Shown here in pieces: positions 1 to 8,950 of a DNA stretch of 64,000 bases. The translations under genes were made by a program, and so were the position numbers. Position 1 is the first letter of the stretch. Each line of letters opens with the position of its first letter. This stretch comes from Promethearchaeota archaeon (lineage in GTDB: Archaea; Asgardarchaeota; Lokiarchaeia; Helarchaeales; RDOG01): contig RDOG01000006.1 in the NCBI GenBank assembly GCA_011365055.1, positions 109,415-173,414 of the forward strand. Direction: 5' to 3'. Below the pieces are notes generated by a model. It ran no database searches, was not told the origin of the DNA, and was given only the letters and a program-made list of their open reading frames with translations.

Positions 1-198
1 ATTTGGGATGATTTTTTTGAACAAAAATCTGAAGAAGCAAGATTAGTGTTTCAAATTGACAAATTAGAAATGGCAATTCAAGCATTGGAATATGGAGGCA
101 AAAATAACTCAAAAATATATTCTGAATTTTTTCTATCAGTTGAAAAAAACATATTAGATCCAAAGTTAAAGGAAATCTATAATTCTCTTAAATCTTAA
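1..198 (+). CDS. HD-domain phosphohydrolase, HDDC2/YfbR-like, C-terminal part
   Basis: Frame 1 is open from the window edge to a TAA at 196-198 and gives 65 residues. The segment EEARLVFQIDKLEMAIQALEY resembles the C-terminal helix of the HDDC2/YfbR HD family (5'-deoxynucleotidase-like), where a DK-LEM-QA-EY pattern follows the last metal-binding aspartate. The metal-binding HD motif itself lies outside the window, so activity cannot be judged. The family removes phosphate from deoxynucleoside monophosphates. The call rests on this one motif. Confidence 0.6.
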   Translation: MWDDFFEQKSEEARLVFQIDKLEMAIQALEYGGKNNSKIYSEFFLSVEKNILDPKLKEIYNSLKS

Positions 199-278
199 AA
201 ATATAAATGGTAAAAGAATAAATGTAATCCTCAATATTATATTTACAAATTATAACAATAATAAAGAGATGAAATCTA

Positions 279-1433
279 ATGAAAGCAAAAAAAATCATAA
301 TAAGTGCTATCTTATTCTTATTTTTCACGAATATCATAATGAGTTTTTCAATAAACTACGAGCAATTAAACTCAAATCAAGCAATATTATCTATTTCATC
401 AGCTCCTTTATCCTCACAATCTGTATCTCTTGATACTCAATGGAATCTAGAATTGATTGGGGCTAGAAAATCGCGTGCAGCAGGACTTACAGGTGCAAAT
501 GCTTCAAATCCAAATGATCCTGTAGTAATCGCCGTTTTAGATTCAGGTATATTCAATCATTCAGAATTAAAAAATGCTACTGGGCATACAAAAATCGTTA
601 ATTCGACGGACTTTACTATTCCTTCTCAAGGAGTTCAAGATGATACGGCTCACGGAACGCATGTTGCAGGAATAATAGCTTCTAATGTAAGAGGAATTGC
701 CCCTGACGTCATCCTTTATAACTTTAAAGTTATTGGAAGTGGAGGGACAGGCTCTTCTACTTGGTTGCAAAATGCTCTAAATGACTTAGCAACTAATCAT
801 CCGCCAAATAAAGGTGGGATTGAAGGAGTAGACATCGTAACAATGAGTATTGGCATCGTCCCAGATGAATGGAATGATATGACAACTGGTGAACAAAATG
901 ATTTTAAAGCTGCAATTAATGCATGTCTTAATTCTGGAATGATCTTGGTTGCGGCAACTGGAAATTATAATTCTGGAGCTGAAGGAATCAACTATCCAGC
1001 AGCATTATCAGGGGTCATTGCTGTTGGAGCCATTAATATGTATGAAGTATTAACTTCTTATTCGGAATATGGTTCAGCTGTTGATTTTGTTGGACCAGGA
1101 GGCGATCAAATCGGTCAAATCTATTCAACATTTCCGGAAGTAAATGGTTCATATGGATTAATGTCGGGAACTTCCCAGGCAACACCTCATATAACAGGAA
1201 TGATTGCGGCATTATTAGGAACAAATTCAACAAAATACAATAATAATACAATTAAATCAGAATTACAGAAGTTATGCAAAGATTTAGGTGCATTGGGACG
1301 TGATGACTATTATGGATATGGATTACCACAATTCTTTCCAGAAGATAGTTTTGTAATACCTTTTATAATTATATTAATAATAACTGCCATTATTGGAGTA
1401 ATTGTCATAATAATTCCAGGGAGGAAAGAGTGA
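279..1433 (+). CDS. Secreted subtilisin-like serine protease (S8) with C-terminal membrane anchor
   Basis: A 384-residue S8 peptidase. The catalytic triad is visible as Asp88 (VIAVLDSGI), His125 (DDTAHGTHVAGI) and Ser299 (MSGTSQATPH), with the oxyanion Asn229 in AATGN. Residues 5-22 form a hydrophobic export signal or anchor, and residues 360-380 form a second hydrophobic segment followed by RKE. The mature domain should therefore face outward and stay membrane-tethered. There is no long propeptide, only about 40 residues between the signal and the catalytic core. The gene overlaps the next small membrane-protein gene by 4 nt, so they are probably translated together. Substrate is unknown. 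The family call is secure; a second subtilase lies at 13458-15785. Confidence 0.93.
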   Translation: MKAKKIIISAILFLFFTNIIMSFSINYEQLNSNQAILSISSAPLSSQSVSLDTQWNLELIGARKSRAAGLTGANASNPNDPVVIAVLDSGIFNHSELKNATGHTKIVNSTDFTIPSQGVQDDTAHGTHVAGIIASNVRGIAPDVILYNFKVIGSGGTGSSTWLQNALNDLATNHPPNKGGIEGVDIVTMSIGIVPDEWNDMTTGEQNDFKAAINACLNSGMILVAATGNYNSGAEGINYPAALSGVIAVGAINMYEVLTSYSEYGSAVDFVGPGGDQIGQIYSTFPEVNGSYGLMSGTSQATPHITGMIAALLGTNSTKYNNNTIKSELQKLCKDLGALGRDDYYGYGLPQFFPEDSFVIPFIIILIITAIIGVIVIIIPGRKE

Positions 1434-1708
1434 AAATGGGTCGAGGAAAAGCTGTTTTGGGATTGATTTCAATTCTAATAGGAGAATTTTTAATTTTTCT
1501 CTTCATACAGGAAATGTTTATATTGGATGTACTTCAATTATTTACTCCAATACCATTTATGTTACAAATAACTAATTCAATGCCCTATTTAATTTGGATA
1601 TTCTTGATTACTGGAATTGCATTAGTCGGATCTGGAATCTACATGATGATACGAAGTAAATTTCCACCAAAAGATAGTTCTTCGTCAAGTGCTTATTTTT
1701 CAAGCTAA
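1430..1708 (+). CDS. Small two-helix membrane protein
   Basis: A 92-residue protein starting at a GTG that overlaps the protease stop codon; an ATG two codons later is an alternative. Two hydrophobic segments, about residues 10-30 and 50-72, are separated by a short loop. The tail is hydrophilic and serine-rich. No family is recognised. The 4-nt overlap with the subtilase suggests one transcription unit, so it may be an accessory or chaperone of the protease; that link is inference only. Confidence 0.6.
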   Translation: MKMGRGKAVLGLISILIGEFLIFLFIQEMFILDVLQLFTPIPFMLQITNSMPYLIWIFLITGIALVGSGIYMMIRSKFPPKDSSSSSAYFSS

Positions 1709-1775
1709 AAGCAAAGTCAAATATTTTTATATCCTTTCTTTTTTCTTATTAAGTTAGAATTTTCAGGCGTTTTTA

Positions 1776-2558
1776 ATGGTAATAGTAGCTGCTTTTCAAA
1801 TCAAACTTAGAGAATTGAAAGAAAATTACGAAATTGTTAAAAATCAATGTGAAGAATTGAGAGACAAAAATGTTGACTTCCTTTGTCTACCCGAAAAATG
1901 GAATTCAATCGATACATCTCTAGAGTTAATAGGTGATGACAGCTCATTTTTAAAGGAAGTCTCGAATCTATCAAAAAAATATGGTTTATATATCATCTTA
2001 GGCGCTTTATCAGAAAAGTCTGAAGATAAAACCTATGTTACCTCCTATTTTTTTGATAATAAGGGAAAATTACTTGGGAAGCAAAGGAAAATTCATCTTT
2101 ATTCTTTTGAAAATAGAAGATATTCTAAGGGAACTGAATTCAAGATTTTTGATACGGAATTTGGAAAAATAGGAATTGCAGTTTGTTTTGATTTAAATGC
2201 ATTTCCAGAAGTAGCAAGAGCCTTTGCTTTAAAAGGTACCGATATAATTTTTAATCCTGTAATGGTTTATGAAGAAGGTATTGAAAATTGGCATATATAT
2301 TTAAAATCTCGAGCATTAGAAAATAGATTACCGATAGTTGGCGTGAATAGTATAGGAAAAGCGCCTTCGGGGCATATAGTTAGTGGAGAAAGCTTACTTA
2401 TCAGTTTTAAAAAAGGTCATGAAAGTCCAGCAAAATTGAATTTTAAATTTGGGAAGAAATCAGAAGAAGAACTTATAATATCAGATATTGATTTAGATTA
2501 TCCCAGAAAGATACGAAAAAAACGATTGGCAGAGATGCAAGAATTCAAGATAAATTAA
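1776..2558 (+). CDS. Carbon-nitrogen hydrolase (nitrilase superfamily)
   Basis: A 260-residue single-domain nitrilase-superfamily amidohydrolase. The Glu-Lys-Cys triad is present: Glu40 in FLCLPEKW, Lys105 in GKQRKIHLYS and Cys137 in IGIAVCFDLNAFPE. Family members hydrolyse nitriles, amides or carbamoyl groups through a thioester intermediate in the cytoplasm; sequence alone does not give the substrate. A TATA-like TTTTTATAT near 1722-1730 sits upstream. It heads a tightly spaced same-strand group (Taw1, radical SAM, acyl-CoA synthetase-like, dehydrogenase). A nitrilase near an MSMEG_0568-type radical SAM protein recalls bacterial Nit1 gene clusters, which hints at a specialised role. Confidence 0.88.
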   Translation: MVIVAAFQIKLRELKENYEIVKNQCEELRDKNVDFLCLPEKWNSIDTSLELIGDDSSFLKEVSNLSKKYGLYIILGALSEKSEDKTYVTSYFFDNKGKLLGKQRKIHLYSFENRRYSKGTEFKIFDTEFGKIGIAVCFDLNAFPEVARAFALKGTDIIFNPVMVYEEGIENWHIYLKSRALENRLPIVGVNSIGKAPSGHIVSGESLLISFKKGHESPAKLNFKFGKKSEEELIISDIDLDYPRKIRKKRLAEMQEFKIN

Positions 2559-2569
2559 GGTAACATTTA

Positions 2570-3532
2570 ATGAAAGATATTCCCATTCAGATCAAGAATT
2601 TACTAAAAAAACAAAAATATCATTTAGTCGGAAATCATTCAGCCATAAAAAAGTGTAGATGGACACATAAAAGTCTTGTATTTGACCAAGCTTGTTATAA
2701 AGAAAGATTTTATGGCATATTTTCTCACCGTTGCATGCAAGTTACTCCAAGTCTATTATGGTGCACACATTGCTGTGATTTTTGTTGGCGTCTTCAACCG
2801 TCAGATATTGATATAAATTGGGATCAAACGAAAATTGATGTTCCAATTAATGATCCCGAGTTTATTTTAGATGGTTTTTATAAAGAATGGAAAAGAATTT
2901 TAAGCGGATACAAGCCACTTTCTCATGATAAAGTTACTTGGGAGAAATGGGAGGAGGCTAATAACCCTTTTAGCATTGCAATTTCTCTATCTGGCGAACC
3001 TTTAATCTATCCAAGAATAAATGAATTAATTGAGCTTACAAAGAAAAGGGGATTAATTACTTTTGTTGTATCGAATGCAACAAGACCAGAAATAGTGAAG
3101 AACTTAACAGAACCTAACCAGTTATATTTCTCACTTATATCTCCCAATAAAGAAAATTATGAGCAGATATGTAGACCATTGATTTTGAATGCTTGGGAAA
3201 AAATAATGGAAAGTTTTAGTTATTTAGAGAGTTTTTCATGTCCAACTGTATTAAGATTAACTTTGAGTGATCATAAAAACTTGAAAAATCCAGAAGAATT
3301 TGCGAAAATAATAGAGAAATATAGCCCTACTCACGTTGAGGCAAAGGGTTACATGTATTTGGGTTTTTCTAGAAGAAGAGGAATGAAAGTTAATAACATG
3401 CCCCTTCATAAAAAAATTAAAGAATTTGCCATAAAATTAGCAGATAATTGTGGTTATTATTTCATTGATGATGTAGAAAGAAGTCGAGTAGTTTTGCTCT
3501 CAAAACAAAAGAAAATAAAGAAATTTTCATAA
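2570..3532 (+). CDS. taw1: 4-demethylwyosine synthase Taw1 (TYW1 family radical SAM)
   Basis: Makes the tricyclic base 4-demethylwyosine from N1-methylguanosine-37 of tRNA-Phe and pyruvate. In this 320-residue protein the radical SAM cluster cysteines are Cys65, Cys69 and Cys72 (C-x3-C-x2-C in WCTHCCDFCWR). The second cluster would be held by Cys29, Cys42 and Cys55, which keep the 13-residue spacing known in archaeal TYW1. The signature YGIFSHRCMQVTP precedes the SAM motif. Length and motif order match archaeal enzymes, which lack the flavodoxin domain of eukaryotic TYW1. It starts 11 nt after the nitrilase and is followed 17 nt later by another radical SAM gene; the tRNA role appears unrelated to those neighbours. 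Confidence 0.95.
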   Translation: MKDIPIQIKNLLKKQKYHLVGNHSAIKKCRWTHKSLVFDQACYKERFYGIFSHRCMQVTPSLLWCTHCCDFCWRLQPSDIDINWDQTKIDVPINDPEFILDGFYKEWKRILSGYKPLSHDKVTWEKWEEANNPFSIAISLSGEPLIYPRINELIELTKKRGLITFVVSNATRPEIVKNLTEPNQLYFSLISPNKENYEQICRPLILNAWEKIMESFSYLESFSCPTVLRLTLSDHKNLKNPEEFAKIIEKYSPTHVEAKGYMYLGFSRRRGMKVNNMPLHKKIKEFAIKLADNCGYYFIDDVERSRVVLLSKQKKIKKFS

Positions 3533-3549
3533 ATTACGAAGGATTTATA

Positions 3550-4635
3550 ATGAATCTTGCTGAAAAAAAATTAAATTTACTGTGCCATGGTGCAAAAATA
3601 GATATTTCAATGGATTTAGGGAGGAAAGGGGGTGCAGGTCCAGCAGGAGGATCTAGTTTTATATTAGAAAATAATCCAGTAATTAATTTACCATTATGGA
3701 CAAAAGAAAATAAAGGATCTAATTTTATTTTAAGAAAAATCGATGATAATTATGCAATTTATTCAAAGAATAATGAAAAATTGATGAATTTAAAAAAAAT
3801 TCTTGAGCCAAAATTCTACAATTTAAAGACATCCGATGGAATATTAATGAAACAGATTGCACTTCTTCATGGAAAAGATTGTTTGGCAACGACAGTTTTT
3901 CAAAGATGTATTTATTGGAGATCGAATCTACAATGTAAGTTTTGTGCTATTGAAATTAGCTTAGAACAAGGAAGAACTACTTCATACAAAAAGCACGAAC
4001 AATTATTAGAAGTCATTAAGGCAGGTATTGAAGAAGGAGTAATAACTCACTGCACGTTTACGACAGGTACTTTAAAGGATAGAGAAAGAGAAGTACAAAA
4101 TTATATTAATTTAGTTAAAATGATAAGAAAATCTTATGATATTCCTATTCACGTTCAATTAGAACCCATTAAGAAAAAACTCATAGAGAATTTATATTCT
4201 AGTGGGATAGATACAATAGGAATCCACATTGAATCTTTTGATGAAAAGATTCTTAAAGAAATTTGCCCAGGTAAGCATATAAATCATGGTCTTGAAGATT
4301 ATAAAAAATCTTGGGAGGAATCTGTAAAAATTTTTGGTAAAAATCAAGTTTCTTCTTTTATATTATTAGGACTTGGTGAATCTCAAGACTTGAATATAAA
4401 TGGTTCAATAGAATTATTAAAATTAGGTGTAATTCCATTTTTAGTTCCAGTGAGACCTTTATTAAAAACAGAATTTAATAAAATTAGTAACATGGATTAT
4501 AACGAGATTTTTCGGACACATAAAAAAATTATTGGTGATTTTAAAAGATATGGAATAGATCCTAATAAAAGTAAAGCAGGTTGTGTTCGTTGTAATGCTT
4601 GCAGTGCAATTAAAGAATTTTTTAAAGTGTTATAA
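3550..4635 (+). CDS. Radical SAM protein, MSMEG_0568-like family
   Basis: A 361-residue radical SAM enzyme of unusual layout. The N-terminus has a GRKGGAGPAGG motif (about residues 24-34). The iron-sulfur motif is Cys120-x8-Cys129-x2-Cys132 (RCIYWRSNLQCKFCAIE). A C-terminal cysteine cluster, Cys345, Cys348 and Cys351 (CVRCNAC), may hold an auxiliary cluster. This combination matches my memory of the MSMEG_0568 family found in bacterial Nit1 clusters together with nitrilase; family membership is from pattern memory, not a search. The reaction is unknown. A nitrilase lies two genes upstream on the same strand, consistent with that association. A 17-nt gap to taw1 suggests one operon. Confidence 0.72.
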   Translation: MNLAEKKLNLLCHGAKIDISMDLGRKGGAGPAGGSSFILENNPVINLPLWTKENKGSNFILRKIDDNYAIYSKNNEKLMNLKKILEPKFYNLKTSDGILMKQIALLHGKDCLATTVFQRCIYWRSNLQCKFCAIEISLEQGRTTSYKKHEQLLEVIKAGIEEGVITHCTFTTGTLKDREREVQNYINLVKMIRKSYDIPIHVQLEPIKKKLIENLYSSGIDTIGIHIESFDEKILKEICPGKHINHGLEDYKKSWEESVKIFGKNQVSSFILLGLGESQDLNINGSIELLKLGVIPFLVPVRPLLKTEFNKISNMDYNEIFRTHKKIIGDFKRYGIDPNKSKAGCVRCNACSAIKEFFKVL

Positions 4636-4699
4636 TTTCATTTTTGACAAAATTTTTATTTAAATTATGGTGATTAATTCAACATATTAAGGTGATATA

Positions 4700-6052
4700 T
4701 TGCATAAAAAATCAACTTTGGATTCATTTCTTTCCCCAAAAAGTGTTGCAATAATTGGTGCATCATCTCAAGAGGGCAAATTTGGAAATCAAATATTAAA
4801 AAATTTAAAAAATATAGGATATTCTGGAAAAATTTATCCGATAAATAATAATTCTAAATCAGATATTTTAGGAATTCCAACTTATAAATCATTTGATGAA
4901 ATTCCGGAAAAGCCCGATTTAGTAGTGATTGTTTTGCCTCCAAAAGCAGCGATTAAAGTTGTAAACGAATGCGTGCAAAAATATAAAATAGAAAATATAA
5001 TGATTGAATCTTCTTTTATAACAGAGGATAACGAGATTTATTTAAGAAAAGTCTCATGTGATACTGGAATTCGAATTATGGGAAGTAATTCAATAGGTTT
5101 AATTAATTTTAATGATAGATTTTCAACATCAATAATTCCTGTTCGGTGTGCGATATCAGATAAAAAAGATAGAAGTTTTAAAATAGGGTATTTAGCACAA
5201 AGTGGAGGTCTTGCAGGCGGTTGTGGTTGGTGGGAACCGTATGTTGGAATTGGTTTTAGTAAAGTAGTTCATTTAGGTAAGAGTTGTGATATTAATGAAG
5301 CTGAAATGATAGAATATCTAGTAAATGACCCAAAAACAGAAGTAATTACGTTATATTTGAATAAAATTACTGATAGAATTATAGAAATAGTGAAAAAATA
5401 TTCAAAAAGAAAGCCTATTATTTATTTAGAAATGAATAAAACTGAAAAATTTTCGAAAATGAAAGCGACAGGAGCTATTCCTGCTGAAAATTATCAAGAA
5501 TTATTTGATTTAGCCAAAGCATTTATTCAGGCGCCTATTTTTAATGGAAATAATATTGGAATAATTGGACCAAGTTCCGGGGCATTATCACTCATTACGT
5601 GTAAATTGAGAGATTTTGATTTTCAAATAGCGGAAAATTTAAGTGATAAAACAAAAAAGTTACTAAGAGAATATGTTTTACATGCTGATGCTAAAAAATA
5701 TAATCCAGTTGATTATTGGCCTCCAACTAGATTTGACGGTAAGGAAGTAGGAGAAAAATACAAGATAGCTTCAGAAGCGTTATTATCTGATCCAAATGTT
5801 GATGCCTTGATACTCGTTTTAGAATTATTCAAAGAAATAGAATTTGATGTTATTCCAACATTAAAAGGATTGAAAGAAAAATTTCCAAATAAACCTATTG
5901 TTGCAGCATGTGTCCAAGTAGAGAAAAGCGTTTTAGATAGATTATTAATAGGTTTAGGTAAATTAGATATATTAACTTACGATTTCTACATTGAAAAATC
6001 TTTAAAAGCACTTTGGGCTTTGAGAAAATTCTATAATTTAAAAAATTCTTGA
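4700..6052 (+). CDS. ADP-forming acyl-CoA synthetase alpha-like protein lacking the phospho-histidine
   Basis: A 450-residue protein with the CoA-binding fold (SVAIIGASSQEGKFGN near residue 12) followed by succinyl-CoA-ligase-like domains, as in the alpha subunit of archaeal ADP-forming acetyl-CoA synthetase. The start is TTG, chosen because GGTGAT lies just upstream. Where the family carries the phosphorylated histidine (SHTGA or GHAGAI type motif) this protein reads KMKATGAI, so the His appears to be Ala. The usual helical stretch after it is also shortened. No ATP-grasp beta subunit is encoded nearby. It may bind acyl-CoA without forming ATP, or act as a regulatory or scaffold protein. Confidence 0.7.
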   Translation: MHKKSTLDSFLSPKSVAIIGASSQEGKFGNQILKNLKNIGYSGKIYPINNNSKSDILGIPTYKSFDEIPEKPDLVVIVLPPKAAIKVVNECVQKYKIENIMIESSFITEDNEIYLRKVSCDTGIRIMGSNSIGLINFNDRFSTSIIPVRCAISDKKDRSFKIGYLAQSGGLAGGCGWWEPYVGIGFSKVVHLGKSCDINEAEMIEYLVNDPKTEVITLYLNKITDRIIEIVKKYSKRKPIIYLEMNKTEKFSKMKATGAIPAENYQELFDLAKAFIQAPIFNGNNIGIIGPSSGALSLITCKLRDFDFQIAENLSDKTKKLLREYVLHADAKKYNPVDYWPPTRFDGKEVGEKYKIASEALLSDPNVDALILVLELFKEIEFDVIPTLKGLKEKFPNKPIVAACVQVEKSVLDRLLIGLGKLDILTYDFYIEKSLKALWALRKFYNLKNS

Positions 6053-6057
6053 TTTTA

Positions 6058-6678
6058 ATGCTAAAATTTGAATGTTTACAATGTGGTTCGTGCTGTAAAC
6101 ACGTTGATCAAGATTTTTCTGAACATCGATATATTCCTATTTTCTATGATGAGATTAGCAGTCTATTTCAACTTGCAGAAAATTTAAATGTTCAAATCGA
6201 AATTCAACCCGATTTAATGTACCCAGATAAATTAAATCAAATTCTCTTGATAACAAGTTATGTTTTACAGTTTAAGGAAAATTGTGGTTTTTATAGAGAG
6301 AATGAGGGATGTTTAATATATAAAAATAGACCTTTAACTTGTCAATCCTTTCCAATCGCAATATGGAGAGAAGATGCAAATCGAACAATGCTAAAAGTTG
6401 AAACCAGTTGTATTTTTGTTAAAAATAATATAGATTTAACCTTGAATAAAGATTTTAAACAATTAAAAAGTTTCTTTCCTAATGAATATGAAATAGCGGA
6501 AAAAATCCTGATGAAAGGGAAAGAAATATTGTTTAAAATCGTAAGATTAGAAAAAGAAGAAAAAATAAATTTAGGATACTTAGATGGAACTATTAATTTA
6601 TTTTATGATTTAAACCAAGCAATAAAAGATCATCCAAATTGGGAAAGAATCGATATTAATTTAATTGAAATTGATTGA
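6058..6678 (+). CDS. YkgJ-type cysteine-cluster protein (zinc/iron chelating)
   Basis: A protein of about 206 residues that begins with FECLQCGSCCKH, the CxxCxxCC opening of the YkgJ family, and carries the second half of the cluster in CLIYKNRPLTCQSFPI. Such proteins are presumed to bind zinc or an iron-sulfur cluster through these cysteines; function is not established. The first possible start (TTG at 6049) overlaps the upstream stop; I prefer ATG at 6058, which places the cluster five residues in. The C-terminal half is helical and lysine-rich. Two related proteins occur at 17017-17628 and, more distantly, 36013-36456. Confidence 0.8.
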   Translation: MLKFECLQCGSCCKHVDQDFSEHRYIPIFYDEISSLFQLAENLNVQIEIQPDLMYPDKLNQILLITSYVLQFKENCGFYRENEGCLIYKNRPLTCQSFPIAIWREDANRTMLKVETSCIFVKNNIDLTLNKDFKQLKSFFPNEYEIAEKILMKGKEILFKIVRLEKEEKINLGYLDGTINLFYDLNQAIKDHPNWERIDINLIEID

Positions 6679-6693
6679 AATTTTCGTGATTAC

Positions 6694-7710
6694 ATGTATA
6701 AAGCTGCAAATTTAATAAAACCAAAATTAATTCGAATTGAAGAGAGAGAAAATTTAACACCAAAAAAAGAAGAAGTTATAATAAAGGTGACAACTGCAGG
6801 TATTTGTGGAACAGATATCGCAATTTTCTCTGGAAATTATCCTGTTTCACTCCCATTAGTTTTAGGTCATGAATTTTCCGGCAAAATAATTAAAGTTGGA
6901 GATAATTCACGTAAAAATTTAATTGGAAAAAGAGTTACAGCAGAAATAAATAATACTTGTTTATCCTATAAACTAAAAAACAAATGTATTTCGTGTTCCA
7001 ATGGATTAAATACTCATTGTCTAAACAGAACTGTTTTAGGAATAACTCAGTATGATGGAGCATTTGCAGAACAACTAAAATCACCTTTAAATAACATCCA
7101 TTTAATACCAGATGATATCTCAGATAGTAAAGCAATTTTCATTGAACCGTTAGCAGCTGCCATTCAAACATTTGAAATGTCTCCCATTAGTAAATCTGAT
7201 TTTATTGTTGTACTTGGAAGTGGCAGGTTAGGAATTCTAATTATAAAAGTCGCAAAATTATTTGGGGGGAAGGTTTTGGCAGTATCTAGATCAAAAGAAA
7301 AATTAGAACGGGCAAAAAAATTTGGAGCAGACTATGTTTTACCATTTTCGGAGAATTTAATTGAGACTATAAAAGAATTAACCAATAATTTTGGAGCAGA
7401 TATGATTGTAGAATGTTCAGGAAATTCTGAACTTATAAATGAAGCCATTAAATATGTCCGTCCGAGAGGTACAATTGCTTTAAAAACAACATCTGGAGTT
7501 CCAGCAAATTATATTGACATTACTAAAATCGTTGTTGAAGAAATTCGCGTTGTAGGCAGTCGGTGTGGAAATTTTCAAAAAGCTATTGAAATGATGCAAG
7601 ATAAGAAATTTGATGTTTCGACTTTAATTTCGAAAAAATTCAAATTAGAGGACATTGAAAAAGCAATGAAATCTGCAGAATCGGAATCAAAAGTGTTAAT
7701 AGAATTATAA
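6694..7710 (+). CDS. Zinc-dependent medium-chain alcohol/polyol dehydrogenase
   Basis: A 338-residue medium-chain dehydrogenase. Catalytic zinc ligands are seen in CGTDIAIF and GHEFSG. A structural zinc lobe is formed by four cysteines in the C-x13-C-type region around residues 89-110 (KCISCSNGLNTHC). The NAD(P)-binding Rossmann motif is VVLGSGRLG near residue 170. The sequence is closest in feel to threonine or sorbitol dehydrogenases; exact substrate is unknown. It is the last gene of the plus-strand group that starts at 1776 and is convergent with the deoxyribosyltransferase, only 2 nt away. Confidence 0.88.
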   Translation: MYKAANLIKPKLIRIEERENLTPKKEEVIIKVTTAGICGTDIAIFSGNYPVSLPLVLGHEFSGKIIKVGDNSRKNLIGKRVTAEINNTCLSYKLKNKCISCSNGLNTHCLNRTVLGITQYDGAFAEQLKSPLNNIHLIPDDISDSKAIFIEPLAAAIQTFEMSPISKSDFIVVLGSGRLGILIIKVAKLFGGKVLAVSRSKEKLERAKKFGADYVLPFSENLIETIKELTNNFGADMIVECSGNSELINEAIKYVRPRGTIALKTTSGVPANYIDITKIVVEEIRVVGSRCGNFQKAIEMMQDKKFDVSTLISKKFKLEDIEKAMKSAESESKVLIEL

Positions 7711-7712
7711 AA

Positions 7713-8198
7713 TCAATCTATATTTTTGAAATATTCTATTAGTTCCCTTAAATCATGTAAGATTATCCCATTACTTTTTAATATCCAATATTCTACTTGA
7801 ATATTAATAATTGAGCCAGGATTTTCTCCTGCCATTCTAAAATCATTCCTATAACCAATAATTCTTTTATTTTTTGCAAAAGCATATCCAATCTCTGACG
7901 CAGTTCCTGAATCAACATCAGTACCATCCAATATTGCCAAGATTATTTCCGATTCATTTATAGCATTTTCATTTCTCGTACCGATCTCAAGATTCAATTT
8001 TCTATAAGCCTTTATCCTTTCATTTTCGTTTAATATTTGCCCAATCCTTTCAAATTCATCTGAATTAGTAAGTCTCCATGGATTAATAATAACGTATCCA
8101 AGTTCAATTAAAGAAGTTTCAATTTTTTGCATAAAAGAAAAAGTAGATTCGGAGAATCCGAGAGGAGATGCTAAATAGATTTTTTTATTTATACCCAT
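7713..8198 (-). CDS. Nucleoside 2-deoxyribosyltransferase family protein
   Basis: About 161 residues. The opening KIYLASPLGFSE and the segment DVDSGTASEIGYAFA are hallmarks of the nucleoside 2-deoxyribosyltransferase fold; the Glu in SGTASEIG is the expected nucleophile. The family moves deoxyribose between bases or hydrolyses the glycosidic bond of deoxynucleotides in salvage. I choose ATG at 8198 because the GTG at 8207 overlaps the upstream stop and supplies a GTGA ribosome-binding element five bases before the ATG. It is the terminal gene of the block with DUF655, Rpo4 and L21e. Confidence 0.87.
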   Translation of the reverse strand: MGINKKIYLASPLGFSESTFSFMQKIETSLIELGYVIINPWRLTNSDEFERIGQILNENERIKAYRKLNLEIGTRNENAINESEIILAILDGTDVDSGTASEIGYAFAKNKRIIGYRNDFRMAGENPGSIINIQVEYWILKSNGIILHDLRELIEYFKNID

Positions 8199-8203
8199 AA
8201 ATT

Positions 8204-8866
8204 TCACGTGCTGGGCTTGTAAGGACGAGTAAATATTCTATGTTTTTCCATTTCGTTCTCAATTTCTGCTATTATTCGTTTTATTATTAATTTCTTGGGA
8301 TCTGAGATTTTTACTCTAGACATTAAATCTTTAAAATCAAGGTAAGGACTCTTTTTCCTTTCATTGATTAAATCCCACATTAATTTTTTTCCTACGCCTG
8401 GTAATAATTCTAATTGGTGCATTCTTGTAGTAATTGGACGCGCATTATTAAAAAAATCTATGAATTTTTTTTCATTTTTAGTTATAATTTCTTCAATAAC
8501 TTTTGGTAATTCGAATCTTGCATTTGAACTTAGATCTTGAAAATATATCCTGTTTTTAATTCGCTCAATTTTCTTTTTTTGCCTGTCACCTCTACCAATA
8601 AATAATTTTTCTCCAATAGACACTCGTTGATTGCGAAAAGGTACGACTTCTAGAAGTGTAAAAAATTCAGTTCCTATGGATTGTATAATTGGTTCTTTTG
8701 AATAACTAGGTCTTCTATCACTTGGGGTTTGCTTTCCCCGTGCCATGAAATCTAATACAATAACATATTCTTCGTATTTCTTTTTCGAAATATCGTCAAT
8801 TCTATGAGAACTCTTTTTAAAACCATCTTTTCTGTAATCTTCTTTAAATTCTCTATCTTTCTCCAT
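8204..8866 (-). CDS. DUF655 family protein with helix-hairpin-helix
   Basis: An archaeal DUF655 protein of about 220 residues. After a charged N-terminus comes the conserved EEYVIVLDFMARG, an OB-like region with EKLFIGRGDRQKKKIERI, and a C-terminal helix-hairpin-helix (MHQLELLPGVGKKLMWDL), which suggests nucleic acid binding. The family is regularly encoded between Rpo4 and KsgA in archaea, as here, and is thought to work in RNA metabolism or ribosome biogenesis. The start at 8866 is preferred over 8890 because GGGAG lies upstream at a suitable distance. Its stop overlaps the candidate GTG of the next gene. Confidence 0.88.
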   Translation of the reverse strand: MEKDREFKEDYRKDGFKKSSHRIDDISKKKYEEYVIVLDFMARGKQTPSDRRPSYSKEPIIQSIGTEFFTLLEVVPFRNQRVSIGEKLFIGRGDRQKKKIERIKNRIYFQDLSSNARFELPKVIEEIITKNEKKFIDFFNNARPITTRMHQLELLPGVGKKLMWDLINERKKSPYLDFKDLMSRVKISDPKKLIIKRIIAEIENEMEKHRIFTRPYKPST

Positions 8867-8950
8867 GATTTTTCTCCCAAAGTGGACCATTTTATGATTA
8901 TATATCTTAAATTAACCCCTCTAATTCGCCACCATAAAAAATAATATTTT

